From NCBI GenBank assembly GCA_017556595.1, contig JAFYML010000045.1:1-6630 (forward strand): 6,630 bases of DNA, in the 5' to 3' direction. Under the pieces are notes generated by a model, which had not been told where the DNA came from, did not search any database, and saw nothing but the letters and a program-made list of their open reading frames with translations. The stretch is from Bacteroides sp. (GTDB taxonomy: Bacteria > Bacteroidota > Bacteroidia > Bacteroidales > Bacteroidaceae). A program made the position numbers and the translations under genes. This document shows, piece by piece, positions 1 through 6,588 of this stretch; positions within the stretch are counted from its first letter, which is position 1, and each line of letters begins with the position of its first letter.

Positions 1-146
1 ATGCCATCTACTCTATTTGTACCAATCCTTCACTCTTCAAATACTTGCAAGACGAAGGTTTGAAAGAGGTTGATGAAATCACTTGGGAAAAAGTTGGTCT
101 TCGTATCCGTGCTCTTTACGAGGATGTTTTAAAGAACTATAAATAA
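1..146 (+). CDS. GT4-family glycosyltransferase, C-terminal fragment
   Basis: This is the last 47 codons of a gene that begins before the window; the frame starts at base 3 and ends with TAA at 144-146. The readable tail begins AIYSICTNPSLFKYLQDEG and continues through EVDEITWEKVGLRIRALYE. It matches, from memory, the C-terminus of the GT4 (GT-B fold) glycosyltransferase that precedes the GH57 gene in Bacteroides glycogen loci. A helical tail with a TW-x-K-V element is typical of the end of GT4 enzymes. The donor-binding and catalytic residues lie outside the window, so activity cannot be judged here. The next gene starts after 17 bases with no terminator between, so the two are probably co-transcribed. 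Family assignment is fairly secure from context; the substrate (alpha-glucan/glycogen synthesis) is inferred. Confidence 0.8.
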   Translation, partial: AIYSICTNPSLFKYLQDEGLKEVDEITWEKVGLRIRALYEDVLKNYK

Positions 147-163
147 TTAAACAATAATTAGAT

Positions 164-1552
164 ATGAGAACAATCTGTCTTTATTTTGAAATACATCAGA
201 TTATTCATCTGAAACGTTATCGTTTCTTCGACATTGGTACAAATCACTATTACTACGACGATTATGCCAATGAAACAAGTATTACCGATGTTGCTGAACG
301 CTCATACATACCAGCTCTGACTGCTTTGAACGAGATGGTAAAAACTTCAAATGGTAAATTTAAAGTTGCCTTCTCTATTTCGGGCGTAGCCCTCGAACAA
401 TTGGAAATCTATGCACCTGCTGTTATTGAATTGCTTCACGAATTGAATAACTCTGGTTGTTGCGAATTCTTGGCTGAACCTTATTCACATGGTCTTTCTT
501 CATTGGCAAACGAAGAATGCTTCAAAGCCGATGTAATGAAACAATGTGCTAAGATGAAACAACTCTTTGGTAAAGAACCAAAGGTGTTCCGTAACTCAAG
601 CTTAATCTATTCAGATGAGATTGGTGCTATGGTAGCTAGCATGGGCTTTAAGGGTATGCTTACCGAAGGAGCTAAGCACGTACTTGGTTGGAAGAGTCCT
701 CACTACTTGTATCATTGCAACCAAAATCCTAAGCTGAAGTTGTTGTTACGCGACTATAAACTTTCTGATGATATCAGCTTGCGTTTCTCTAACTCGGAAT
801 GGAGCGAATATCCATTGTTTGCCGATAAATACATCAGCTGGATTGATGAATTGCCACAAGAAGAACAAGTAATCAATATCTTCATGGAGTTGTGCGCATT
901 GGGTGTATTCCAACCATTGTCATCTAATATCCTTGAGTTCTTGAAGGCATTGCCAGCATGTGCTCAAGCTAAGGGCATCACATTCTCTACACCTACCGAA
1001 GTGGCTACTAAGTTGAAGTCAGTTTCGCAACTTGATGTTCCTTATCCAATGTCTTGGGTAGATGAAGAACGTGATACAAGCTGCTGGTTGGGTAACGTAA
1101 TGCAACGCGAAGCATTCGATAAGTTATATAGTGTGGCCGAACGCGTACATATCTGTACCGATAGCCGTATCAAGCAAGATTGGGATTATCTACAAGCTAG
1201 TAATAACTTCCGCTTCATGACTACCAAGAACTCTGCTGTTTCGTTCTATCGTGGTATTTACGACTCTCCATACGATGCGTTTACCAACTATATGAACATC
1301 TTGGGCGACTTTATCAAGCGTGTAGATTCACTCTATCCTGTAGATATCGAAAACGAAGAGTTGAATGCTTTGATTACAACCATCAAGAATCAAGGTGACG
1401 AGATTGAAGCATTGCAAAAGCAATTGCAAAAGGCGCAAGCCAAACTTGCAAAGGAAAAGCCAGCAAAAGCCGTTGAAGCTGAGCCTGCTGCTCCCAAAGC
1501 AAAGAAGTGTGCACCTAAAGCAAAGAAAGCTGCCGCTAAGAAAGAAAAGTAA
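164..1552 (+). CDS. GH57 alpha-amylase-like protein, probably catalytically inactive
   Basis: 462 residues; resembles the Bacteroidales GH57 alpha-amylase-like proteins. The start at MRTICLYFEIHQIIHL fits because FEIHQ (8-12) is GH57 conserved region 1 near the N-terminus. Residues 1 to about 390 form the catalytic-barrel region. In active GH57 alpha-amylases of the Methanocaldococcus type, region 3 reads F-R-N-T-E-L-I-Y with Glu as nucleophile; here it is FRNSSLIYS (142-150), placing Ser146 at that position. Region 4 normally reads F-M-D-Y-E-T-F-G with Asp as acid/base; here it is FMELCALG (240-247), placing Glu242 there. Both catalytic residues therefore appear substituted. I recall published descriptions of Bacteroidetes 'alpha-amylase-like' GH57 proteins with such changes. 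Residues 395-430 are a probable coiled coil (I414, L417, L421, A424, L428), followed by a Lys/Ala/Pro-rich basic tail. No signal peptide, so cytoplasmic. It follows the GT4 gene in an apparent operon, implying a glycogen-related role, perhaps binding or scaffolding. Confidence 0.9.
   Translation: MRTICLYFEIHQIIHLKRYRFFDIGTNHYYYDDYANETSITDVAERSYIPALTALNEMVKTSNGKFKVAFSISGVALEQLEIYAPAVIELLHELNNSGCCEFLAEPYSHGLSSLANEECFKADVMKQCAKMKQLFGKEPKVFRNSSLIYSDEIGAMVASMGFKGMLTEGAKHVLGWKSPHYLYHCNQNPKLKLLLRDYKLSDDISLRFSNSEWSEYPLFADKYISWIDELPQEEQVINIFMELCALGVFQPLSSNILEFLKALPACAQAKGITFSTPTEVATKLKSVSQLDVPYPMSWVDEERDTSCWLGNVMQREAFDKLYSVAERVHICTDSRIKQDWDYLQASNNFRFMTTKNSAVSFYRGIYDSPYDAFTNYMNILGDFIKRVDSLYPVDIENEELNALITTIKNQGDEIEALQKQLQKAQAKLAKEKPAKAVEAEPAAPKAKKCAPKAKKAAAKKEK
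1490..1531 (+). repeat. Imperfect 21-bp tandem duplication encoding APKAKK[C/A]
   Basis: Two adjacent 21-base units (1490-1510 and 1511-1531) encode APKAKKC and APKAKKA, residues 443-456 of the GH57-like protein. They differ at a few bases. They lie in a basic Ala/Pro/Lys tail (about 430-462) that resembles histone H1-type tails. The repeat suggests that this tail evolves by short slippage or duplication and may vary in length between strains. Confidence 0.6.
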
Positions 1553-1573
1553 TTAAATACTTTTATAAACATG

Positions 1574-1606
1574 AAGAGAGGATGACTGCGGTCATCCTCT
1601 CTTTTT
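1574..1606 (+). terminator. Rho-independent terminator after the GH57-like gene
   Basis: A perfect 13-bp stem pairs 1574-1586 (AAGAGAGGATGAC) with 1591-1603 around a TGCG tetraloop. A run of five T at 1602-1606 starts within the stem. It begins 21 bases after the stop codon and faces the convergent transporter gene. The opposite strand has only a weak T-rich tail, so termination is mainly for plus-strand transcripts, though it may partly serve both. Confidence 0.9.
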
Positions 1607-1628
1607 ATATATGTATATCGATCTTATA

Positions 1629-2528
1629 CTATTTTGCTCTACTCTTGCTGTAGCTTACGATGACAACACCACCGAACACCATTACTGCTGCGACAACTTT
1701 TTGCCATGTTAGTGTTTCCATACCAATGCAAATGCTGATTGCAATTGCAATGATGGGCTGAACGTAGCTGTACATGCTTACAAGGGTGGGCCTAATACGT
1801 TTCTGTCCTATTGGTATAAGGAAATAGGTTATAAAAGTGGCAAAAAGAATGAGGTATGCTAGCTCGGATAGTTGTGTTGTAGGTATTGTCGCCCAATTAA
1901 GGTGCGTTATCTCTTTAATGGAAAAAGGTATCGACACTGCAAAAGCAAATAGGAATATCCATTTCATGAACGTTACCACCGAATATTTCCCAATAAGCGG
2001 TTTGAATATCCCAAGATACAAAGAGAAACTCAGTGTATTTAATATAAGCATGAATATCCCAAACGAAGTGGTTTCAACAGTTCCTCCTATTGAGACTTTG
2101 CTTACAATTAAATAAATGATACCTGCGAAACTAATAGCAACACCTACCGCTTTTTGTAAGGTAATAGGCTCTTTCAATACGATAGCTGCTATCGCCATTG
2201 TGTATATTGGCGAAATAGAGGTGAGTATGGAGCAATCCATTGGAGTGATGTGGGCTATGCCTATTAGGAACGTAAGTTGGCAAATAAAAAAGCCTAGCAT
2301 TGATGCTGCAAATATCTTAATATAATCTTTGTGCTCAATCTTCTCCTTAGGTAGGAACATTGAAATAAGCCAAAACAATCCTCCTGCACCAATTGATCGA
2401 AGGCAGAATATTGTTAACGGAGATATCAATTGGCCGCTAGTGAGGTCTTTGCATACAATAATATTAAATCCGAAAATAGCATATGCAATAAAGCACGATA
2501 GATGTCCAATTATTGATTGCTTGTTCAT
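1629..2528 (-). CDS. EamA/DMT-family transporter (10 TM permease)
   Basis: 299 residues, the usual length for the drug/metabolite transporter superfamily with two EamA domains of five membrane helices each. Hydrophobic segments lie near residues 10-27, 36-58, 71-91, 98-118, 126-143, 154-173, 184-202, 220-240, 250-270 and 275-293. The EamA signature appears in both halves: SPIYT...LKEP...G (105-129) and QPIIA...METLTW (257-275), each followed by a Gly-rich helix that ends the domain. It would sit in the inner membrane and export or import a small metabolite; the substrate cannot be told from sequence. The C-terminus is basic (SKSRAK). It lies downstream of a terminator that ends the DUF4270 transcript, with only about 29 bases between the hairpin and its ATG and no clear promoter there, so it may depend on a promoter overlapping the hairpin or on read-through. 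Confidence 0.93.
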   Translation of the reverse strand: MNKQSIIGHLSCFIAYAIFGFNIIVCKDLTSGQLISPLTIFCLRSIGAGGLFWLISMFLPKEKIEHKDYIKIFAASMLGFFICQLTFLIGIAHITPMDCSILTSISPIYTMAIAAIVLKEPITLQKAVGVAISFAGIIYLIVSKVSIGGTVETTSFGIFMLILNTLSFSLYLGIFKPLIGKYSVVTFMKWIFLFAFAVSIPFSIKEITHLNWATIPTTQLSELAYLILFATFITYFLIPIGQKRIRPTLVSMYSYVQPIIAIAISICIGMETLTWQKVVAAVMVFGGVVIVSYSKSRAK

Positions 2529-2550
2529 TGTTTGCTCAATTCGCTATCTA

Positions 2551-2586
2551 ATAAAAACACCCTCTTGCTCATAGGGAAGAGGGTGT
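2551..2586 (-). terminator. Rho-independent terminator of the DUF4270 transcript
   Basis: On the minus strand a 10-bp perfect stem, ACACCCTCTT paired with AAGAGGGTGT (2577-2586 and 2557-2566), encloses a 10-base loop. It is followed directly by TTTTAT (2556-2551), extending the T run that begins in the stem. It lies 26 bases after the DUF4270 stop codon and just upstream of the transporter start, so it separates the two transcripts. Confidence 0.9.
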
Positions 2587-2612
2587 AATATTATTGTTTC
2601 TAAATGTGTCTA

Positions 2613-4139
2613 TTAGTCAAAACTGGTGTAGGTTACCTCTATCTGCAACGCATCACCTTTTGCTCCACCTCTTAGCTTAGCATAGGCAGGCTTCAAATCG
2701 TTTTGAATACTAGTGAGAGTAGTGCTATATCCTCCTGTTTGTTCATACACCATAACAACTGGCATCAGTAACACCTTGTCCCAATCGGGGTTGTTGGCTA
2801 TCCACTCAGCTTCCCATGCCGATTCGTTGAAGCCTGCTTGGGAAGCAGCCTTTTCCTTAGCCGATTCCTTCTCGGCAATGCAAGTTGTTACCAATCGTGC
2901 AATGTTAGGGAAGGTGTATGTGTTTGTTGATACTGCATTGTGTACAGCTGCAAACGAAGTGATGTTGTTCGTCAATTCGTTATTTTCGAAGAATTTCTTT
3001 ACATCGCTCTTACGAATCAGCAATACGGTGTTTGGTACATCCATGCTGTATTTATAGTCGCTCTCTTGGTTGTAGTTGGTGAATGTCAACTTCACTACAT
3101 TCAATGTGTCGCCTACAAGGTCATTGTGGATGGCATTGTAGGGGAGGGTAGCTTCGGTAAAGATACTTGCTGGCGATTTAATGTAGGTGTGTTCATCTTC
3201 TGCAACACGTTCGGCTATCAGCTCACTGTTGAAGAAGTGGTTGGCTTGAATAACTTCCTTTGTTGATGAAAATACGGTGTAATAGCTATACGCCAAAGAG
3301 TCTTTTCCAGCGATAGTAGATAGCTTCACGCCCAACGAGTCGGTGTAATGCTGACACAACTTCATGCGCATATCCACGCGGTCGATGTAGAGGATGGTTC
3401 CATCGCCCATTTCGTTCTTTACGTGTACACCTTTGAATACGTTTTCGATAAATGTATCGGCATCTTTAAATAATTCGGGATGCTCACGATTCAACTTCAA
3501 AATGCTGTTGGCATACTCTTTGCTCAAAGGGAATGATACGTTGGGATAGTAGGTGTATTCGCCATAACTATCTTTGGCGTAGCGAACAGAGTCGGGCACA
3601 GAGAGGTCGTGTGCAGTAAAGGCTCTGCGACCAATCAACGATTTCTTGTTGTTTTTGTCGTAATACTTCTCTGGGTTGATGTTGGTGTATCTGTTCTTTT
3701 CCAATCGTTTGTCTAGTTCGTACACGCTCATTTGGCATGTATTCAATGAATCGCCAAACCATTCTCTGTAGTACACTACCAACTCAGCTTCTACGATAGA
3801 GTCGCCGGCCATGCTACCGCTTGCTGTTTGCTTAATAGGATCGTACTTGTACACTTCGGGAAACTTGAAGTTTTCGGTACAATTCAACTCAGTCAAGAAA
3901 CTAGCTTCGTAGAAACCGAACTCAGGATCGGTAAATCTTCCTACATATCCTGTACTTGTCTTTGCATAAACAGAATCTACAGCTACCGAGCGGGTGCTGA
4001 TGTCGTAGATTTTTGTTTGAGTGTTCATTAAATCTGTGTTAGGAAGCATATCCATACCGAGTGAGCCAGTATTGTCATCGCATCCTACGATAATCAGGAG
4101 TGCACAAATAAGCGTTCCTAAATATTTAACGTTCTTCAT
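2613..4139 (-). CDS. DUF4270 family lipoprotein
   Basis: 508 residues. The N-terminus MKNVKYLGTLICALLIIVGC is a type II signal peptide: basic n-region, hydrophobic core, and lipobox I-V-G-C with the lipidated Cys at 20. The acidic run DDN directly after Cys20 is compatible with the Bacteroidetes surface-export signal (an acidic stretch at +2 onward), so an outer-membrane, possibly surface-exposed location is likely. The mature start (GSLGMDMLPNTDL), the block TGYVGRFTDPEFGFYEASFL (about 63-82), and the ending IEVTYTSFD are what I recall of DUF4270, a Bacteroidetes-specific family of unknown function. The rest looks like a beta-rich secreted protein without a recognisable catalytic motif. It starts 46 bases after the glycogen synthase-like gene with no terminator between, so they likely form an operon. 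An A-rich leader (CAAAAAAAAGCAAAA just before ATG) replaces a Shine-Dalgarno, as is usual in Bacteroidetes. Its function is not known. Confidence 0.9.
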   Translation of the reverse strand: MKNVKYLGTLICALLIIVGCDDNTGSLGMDMLPNTDLMNTQTKIYDISTRSVAVDSVYAKTSTGYVGRFTDPEFGFYEASFLTELNCTENFKFPEVYKYDPIKQTASGSMAGDSIVEAELVVYYREWFGDSLNTCQMSVYELDKRLEKNRYTNINPEKYYDKNNKKSLIGRRAFTAHDLSVPDSVRYAKDSYGEYTYYPNVSFPLSKEYANSILKLNREHPELFKDADTFIENVFKGVHVKNEMGDGTILYIDRVDMRMKLCQHYTDSLGVKLSTIAGKDSLAYSYYTVFSSTKEVIQANHFFNSELIAERVAEDEHTYIKSPASIFTEATLPYNAIHNDLVGDTLNVVKLTFTNYNQESDYKYSMDVPNTVLLIRKSDVKKFFENNELTNNITSFAAVHNAVSTNTYTFPNIARLVTTCIAEKESAKEKAASQAGFNESAWEAEWIANNPDWDKVLLMPVVMVYEQTGGYSTTLTSIQNDLKPAYAKLRGGAKGDALQIEVTYTSFD

Positions 4140-4185
4140 TTTTGCTTTTTTTTGAATTAAATTGCGTGTTGTTGTCGTGTATAAT

Positions 4186-5022
4186 TCATTCGTTTGTTTC
4201 CTCGTTGTTGCTCTCCATTACCATGTCGTAGAAGTTGTTGCATGCTTCTGCATACGCTTCTGGTGCTTGGTATTCAAGAACGGGTTTGCCGATGCTCTTG
4301 GCATACTCTACCAACTCTTGATTGATGTTTGGACTTTGTAGAATCACACCATCAGCTTGCTCAATAGCCAATTTGCTGAGTGCAACATAGTCTATCTCTT
4401 TCTTCAATGAAGCAAGATCTTTCTTGGCAATGCCTTTCAACATCAATTTGTTAGCGAAGTCTTCTTGCAATGGTTGCTTAAAGTCATCTTCATACAACGA
4501 AATGACTACCTTAGCCTCTCTAAACGAAGGTTCGTCTTTATATGCTTTCTTGATATATAGCGGAGCCAATGCTGTCATCCAACCATGGCAGTGAATTACG
4601 TCGGGACACCAACGCAATTTCTTTACTGTTTCCAATACGCCTCTCGAGTAGAAGATAGCTCTCTCTCCGTTGTCCTCATATTCGTTTCCTTGCTCATCAA
4701 CAATTTGCAGTCTATTTTGGAAGTAATCATCGTTGTCGATGAAATAAACTTGCATTCTTGCCGATTGAATAGAGGCAACCTTGATGATTAGTGGGTGGTC
4801 TGTGTCGTCAATAATCAAATTCATACCCGATAGTCTGATTACTTCGTGTAGCTGATTACGGCGTTCGTTAATGTTGCCCCATTTAGGCATGAATGTACGT
4901 ATCTCCTTGCCTTTTTCTTGGATAGCTTGAGGCAAACTACGGCCTGTCAACGACATTTCTGTTTCAGAAACATAAGGCGTAATCTCTTGGGTAATGAATA
5001 AAACTTTGTTTACCTTTGTCAT
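4186..5022 (-). CDS. Glycogen/starch synthase-like protein, GT5 N-terminal domain only
   Basis: 278 residues, against about 470-490 for a full glycogen synthase (GlgA). It covers only the N-terminal Rossmann half (Glyco_transf_5). Recognisable GT5 landmarks: VLFITQEITPYV (7-18), GRSLPQAIQEKG...FMPKWG (27-49), VYFIDNDDYF (92-101), and DVIHCHGWMTALAPLYIK (141-158). Key signatures are altered: aligned without gaps to GlgA, the ADP-glucose/glucan-binding K-x-G-G is S-E-T-E (19-22), and H-x-H-D-W-H is HCHGWM (144-149). The T-I-H-N-x-x-Y-Q-G stretch is ISLYEDDFK (174-182). The C-terminal GT-B domain with the catalytic E-P-C-G-L motif is absent. The frame is intact and the next gene follows after 46 bases, so this is not a recent frameshift; I recall Bacteroides homologues of the same short length. 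Automatic annotation would call it glycogen synthase, but glucosyl transfer is doubtful. Likely cytoplasmic. First gene of a minus-strand unit with the DUF4270 lipoprotein gene. Confidence 0.88.
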   Translation of the reverse strand: MTKVNKVLFITQEITPYVSETEMSLTGRSLPQAIQEKGKEIRTFMPKWGNINERRNQLHEVIRLSGMNLIIDDTDHPLIIKVASIQSARMQVYFIDNDDYFQNRLQIVDEQGNEYEDNGERAIFYSRGVLETVKKLRWCPDVIHCHGWMTALAPLYIKKAYKDEPSFREAKVVISLYEDDFKQPLQEDFANKLMLKGIAKKDLASLKKEIDYVALSKLAIEQADGVILQSPNINQELVEYAKSIGKPVLEYQAPEAYAEACNNFYDMVMESNNEETNE

Positions 5023-5053
5023 AAATTAATACGATATATCTCAAATTATTTTG

Positions 5054-5087
5054 CAAAGATATAAAAAAAATCGCGCATTTAAGCAAA
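5054..5087 (-). promoter_or_regulatory. Bacteroidetes-type promoter for the glycogen synthase-like/DUF4270 operon
   Basis: On the minus strand, TATCTTTG (5061-5054) exactly fits the Bacteroides -7 consensus TAnnTTTG. A TTTG (5087-5084) lies 22 bases upstream, close to the usual -33 position and one base longer than the common spacing. Transcription would begin about 5045-5048, giving a leader of roughly 25 bases before the ATG at 5022-5020. This is a pattern match; no start site has been measured. Confidence 0.65.
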
Positions 5088-5223
5088 TTCTCTATGCTTA
5101 TAATTCCTTATTGTTTGTTAAATAGTTGATAATCAGCATTGTTGGTATATGCAGTATTGATGGCCTAAAAATAAAGTTTTGCATAATTTTCGGATATTTC
5201 TTCTTTATATGAAGAATATTGGT

Positions 5224-5231
5224 TTATTTTG
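5224..5231 (+). promoter_or_regulatory. Possible -7 box for panC-panD (weak)
   Basis: TTATTTTG differs at one defined position from TAnnTTTG and lies 40 bases before the panC ATG. No good TTTG/TTG -33 element is at the right distance; the nearest is a TTTC at 5197-5200. The rest of the divergent intergenic region (5088-5223) is AT-rich, with no stable hairpin, riboswitch-like structure or small gene that I can support. Confidence 0.25.
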
Positions 5232-5271
5232 CAACGTTTTTACGAACACTATTCGCTATAACATAAACAAA

Positions 5272-6117
5272 ATGAAGATTGTACATACCATTAACGATTT
5301 GCAAAGCGAGCTTTCTCAACTGAAAGCGCAAGGCAAGATGGTTGGTTTAGTGCCTACGATGGGCGCCCTTCATGCCGGTCATGCTTCGTTGGTAAAACGT
5401 AGTGTAGCCGAGAATGATGTAACCGTTGTAAGTATCTTTGTAAATCCCACTCAGTTCAACGACAAAAACGATTTAGAGAAATATCCCCGCACGCTGAAGG
5501 AAGATTGTCTTCTGCTCGATGAATGCGGTGCAAACTTCGCATTCGTTCCGTCCGTGGCCGAAATGTATCCCGAACCTGATACTCGTCAATTCAGTTATGC
5601 ACCCCTGGATACCGTGATGGAAGGTGCTTTCCGTCCCGGTCATTTCAATGGTGTATGCCAAATCGTAACTAAACTTTTCGATGCAGTATTGCCTCATCGT
5701 GCCTATTTTGGCGAGAAGGATTTCCAACAACTTGCTATTATCCGCGAGATGGTGCGCCAAGAAAACTATGCACTCGAAATCATTGGTTGTCCCATTGTAC
5801 GCGAAGCCGACGGTTTAGCAATGAGTAGCCGAAATACACGACTTTCGTACGAAGAACGTAAAAATGCGCTAAAAATTTCGCAGACATTGTTCGAAAGTCG
5901 TACCTTTGCAGCCGAACATACTGTTGCCGAGACAAAACAGTTTGTCGAAGATGCCATTGCTGCGGCTCCAGGATTGGAGTTGGAATACTTCCAATTGGTC
6001 GATGGCAACACCTTGCAACCCATCTCTGCGTGGGATGAAACAACCTATGCCGTTGGTTGCATCACCGTATTTTGTGGTGAAGTGCGCTTGATTGATAATA
6101 TAAAATATAAAGAATAG
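5272..6117 (+). CDS. panC: Pantoate--beta-alanine ligase (pantothenate synthetase)
   Basis: Joins (R)-pantoate and beta-alanine using ATP, via a pantoyl-adenylate, to make pantothenate, the precursor of coenzyme A; cytoplasmic. Starting at [10 protein letters not shown] gives 281 residues, the normal PanC length. An in-frame TTG at 5179 would add 31 residues (many hydrophobic) with no counterpart in the family, and the chosen ATG has the A-rich upstream context AACATAAACAAA. Motifs are all present: [10 protein letters not shown] (28-37, the HIGH-like ATP site), FVNPTQF (56-62), RPGHFNGV (121-128), FGEKDFQQL (146-154), and DGLAMSSRN (180-188, the KMSKS-like loop). Nothing suggests loss of activity. 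panD follows after nine bases, so the two steps are co-expressed; panB is not in the window. The gene is divergent from the glycogen synthase-like operon. Confidence 0.98.
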   Translation: MKIVHTINDLQSELSQLKAQGKMVGLVPTMGALHAGHASLVKRSVAENDVTVVSIFVNPTQFNDKNDLEKYPRTLKEDCLLLDECGANFAFVPSVAEMYPEPDTRQFSYAPLDTVMEGAFRPGHFNGVCQIVTKLFDAVLPHRAYFGEKDFQQLAIIREMVRQENYALEIIGCPIVREADGLAMSSRNTRLSYEERKNALKISQTLFESRTFAAEHTVAETKQFVEDAIAAAPGLELEYFQLVDGNTLQPISAWDETTYAVGCITVFCGEVRLIDNIKYKE

Positions 6118-6126
6118 ACATACACT

Positions 6127-6480
6127 ATGATGATTGAAGTTTTAAAATCGAAAATCCATTGTGCTCGAATCACCGAAGCAAACCTAAACTACATGGGAAG
6201 CATCACAATTGATGAAGATTTGATGGACGCAGCCAATATGATAGCTGGCGAAAAGGTAGCTATTGTCGATAATAACAATGGCGAGCGTTTCGAAACCTAT
6301 ATTATTAAAGGTGAACGTGGCTCAGGTAAGATTTGCTTGAACGGAGCAGCTGCTCGTAAGGTACAACCTGGCGACATCATCATTATTATGTCTTACGCTT
6401 TGATGGATTTTGAAGAAGCCAAGAACTTTACTCCAACCCTTGTCTTCCCCGATCCAGAAACAAACAAAGTCGTAAAGTAA
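6127..6480 (+). CDS. panD: Aspartate 1-decarboxylase, pyruvoyl-dependent
   Basis: Decarboxylates L-aspartate to beta-alanine, the co-substrate of PanC encoded directly upstream. It is made as a proenzyme that cleaves itself between Gly24 and Ser25 (YMGSITID, 22-29); Ser25 becomes the pyruvoyl cofactor of the alpha chain (25-117) and residues 1-24 form the beta chain. Other family residues are present at the standard numbering: Lys9, Arg54 and Tyr58 (RFETY), and LNGAAAR (71-77, including Asn72). The length of 117 is slightly shorter than the E. coli enzyme (126). Two ATG codons are adjacent (6127 and 6130); the first keeps Ser at position 25 as in E. coli, so I chose it, but the second is possible. 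Nine bases separate it from panC, indicating one operon, ended by the hairpin at 6498-6543. Confidence 0.98.
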   Translation: MMIEVLKSKIHCARITEANLNYMGSITIDEDLMDAANMIAGEKVAIVDNNNGERFETYIIKGERGSGKICLNGAAARKVQPGDIIIIMSYALMDFEEAKNFTPTLVFPDPETNKVVK

Positions 6481-6497
6481 GAACGAACAACTTGGTA

Positions 6498-6543
6498 AAA
6501 GTAATCGGGGCAATTCCTTTAGAGGAGTTGCCCCGATTGCTTT
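6498..6543. terminator. Long hairpin terminator after panD, probably bidirectional
   Basis: The stem runs over 6498-6518 and 6523-6543, 21 pairs including two G-T wobbles, around a TTAG loop. Its core AATCGGGGCAA (6503-6513) pairs perfectly with TTGCCCCGATT (6528-6538). The base of the stem is AAA on the left and TTT on the right, so each strand ends in a short T run (GCTTTAA on plus, TTTTACC on minus). It starts 18 bases after the panD stop. The symmetry suits termination of panD and of a convergent gene to the right. Confidence 0.8.
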
Positions 6544-6544
6544 A

Positions 6545-6581
6545 AGGTAAACAACCTTAGATGTTTTTTAGTTGATTACCT
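6545..6581. repeat. Second, weaker inverted repeat next to the panD terminator
   Basis: AGGTAA (6545-6550) pairs with TTACCT (6576-6581); after one mismatch CAAC (6552-6555) pairs with GTTG (6571-6574). The 15-base loop contains a run of six T. It abuts the main terminator and ends eight bases before the possible stop codon of a minus-strand gene. It may be a back-up terminator or chance; the long AT-rich loop makes it weak. Confidence 0.4.
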
Positions 6582-6588
6582 ATAATGT

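Noticed and set aside
1390..1572. Minus-strand 60-residue open frame rich in Ala/Phe
   Set aside because: It is the antisense shadow of the Lys/Ala-rich tail of the GH57-like gene, with low complexity and no independent start context.
1837..2574. Three plus-strand open frames opposite the EamA transporter
   Set aside because: They are antisense to a well-supported membrane protein, match no family I know, and have no promoter or start context.
2713..4031. Several plus- and minus-strand open frames overlapping the DUF4270 gene
   Set aside because: All lie within the DUF4270 coding region in other frames, are short, and show no family features; the lipoprotein frame is the one with a signal peptide and family blocks.
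4140..4188. Frameshift or premature stop explaining the short glycogen synthase-like gene
   Set aside because: Only 46 bases separate it from the next gene, which is unrelated to a GT1 domain, so the missing half is not present downstream; the short form also matches my memory of Bacteroides homologues.
5179..5271. N-terminal extension of panC from a TTG at 5179
   Set aside because: The 31 extra residues have no counterpart in PanC, the ATG at 5272 gives the standard length of 281, and the extension covers the most likely promoter/leader region.
5023..5271. Riboswitch or small RNA upstream of panC
   Set aside because: No stable paired structure or known motif is visible; the stretch is simply AT-rich.
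5473..6091. Open frames on both strands overlapping panC
   Set aside because: They overlap fully motif-supported panC and have no recognisable features of their own.
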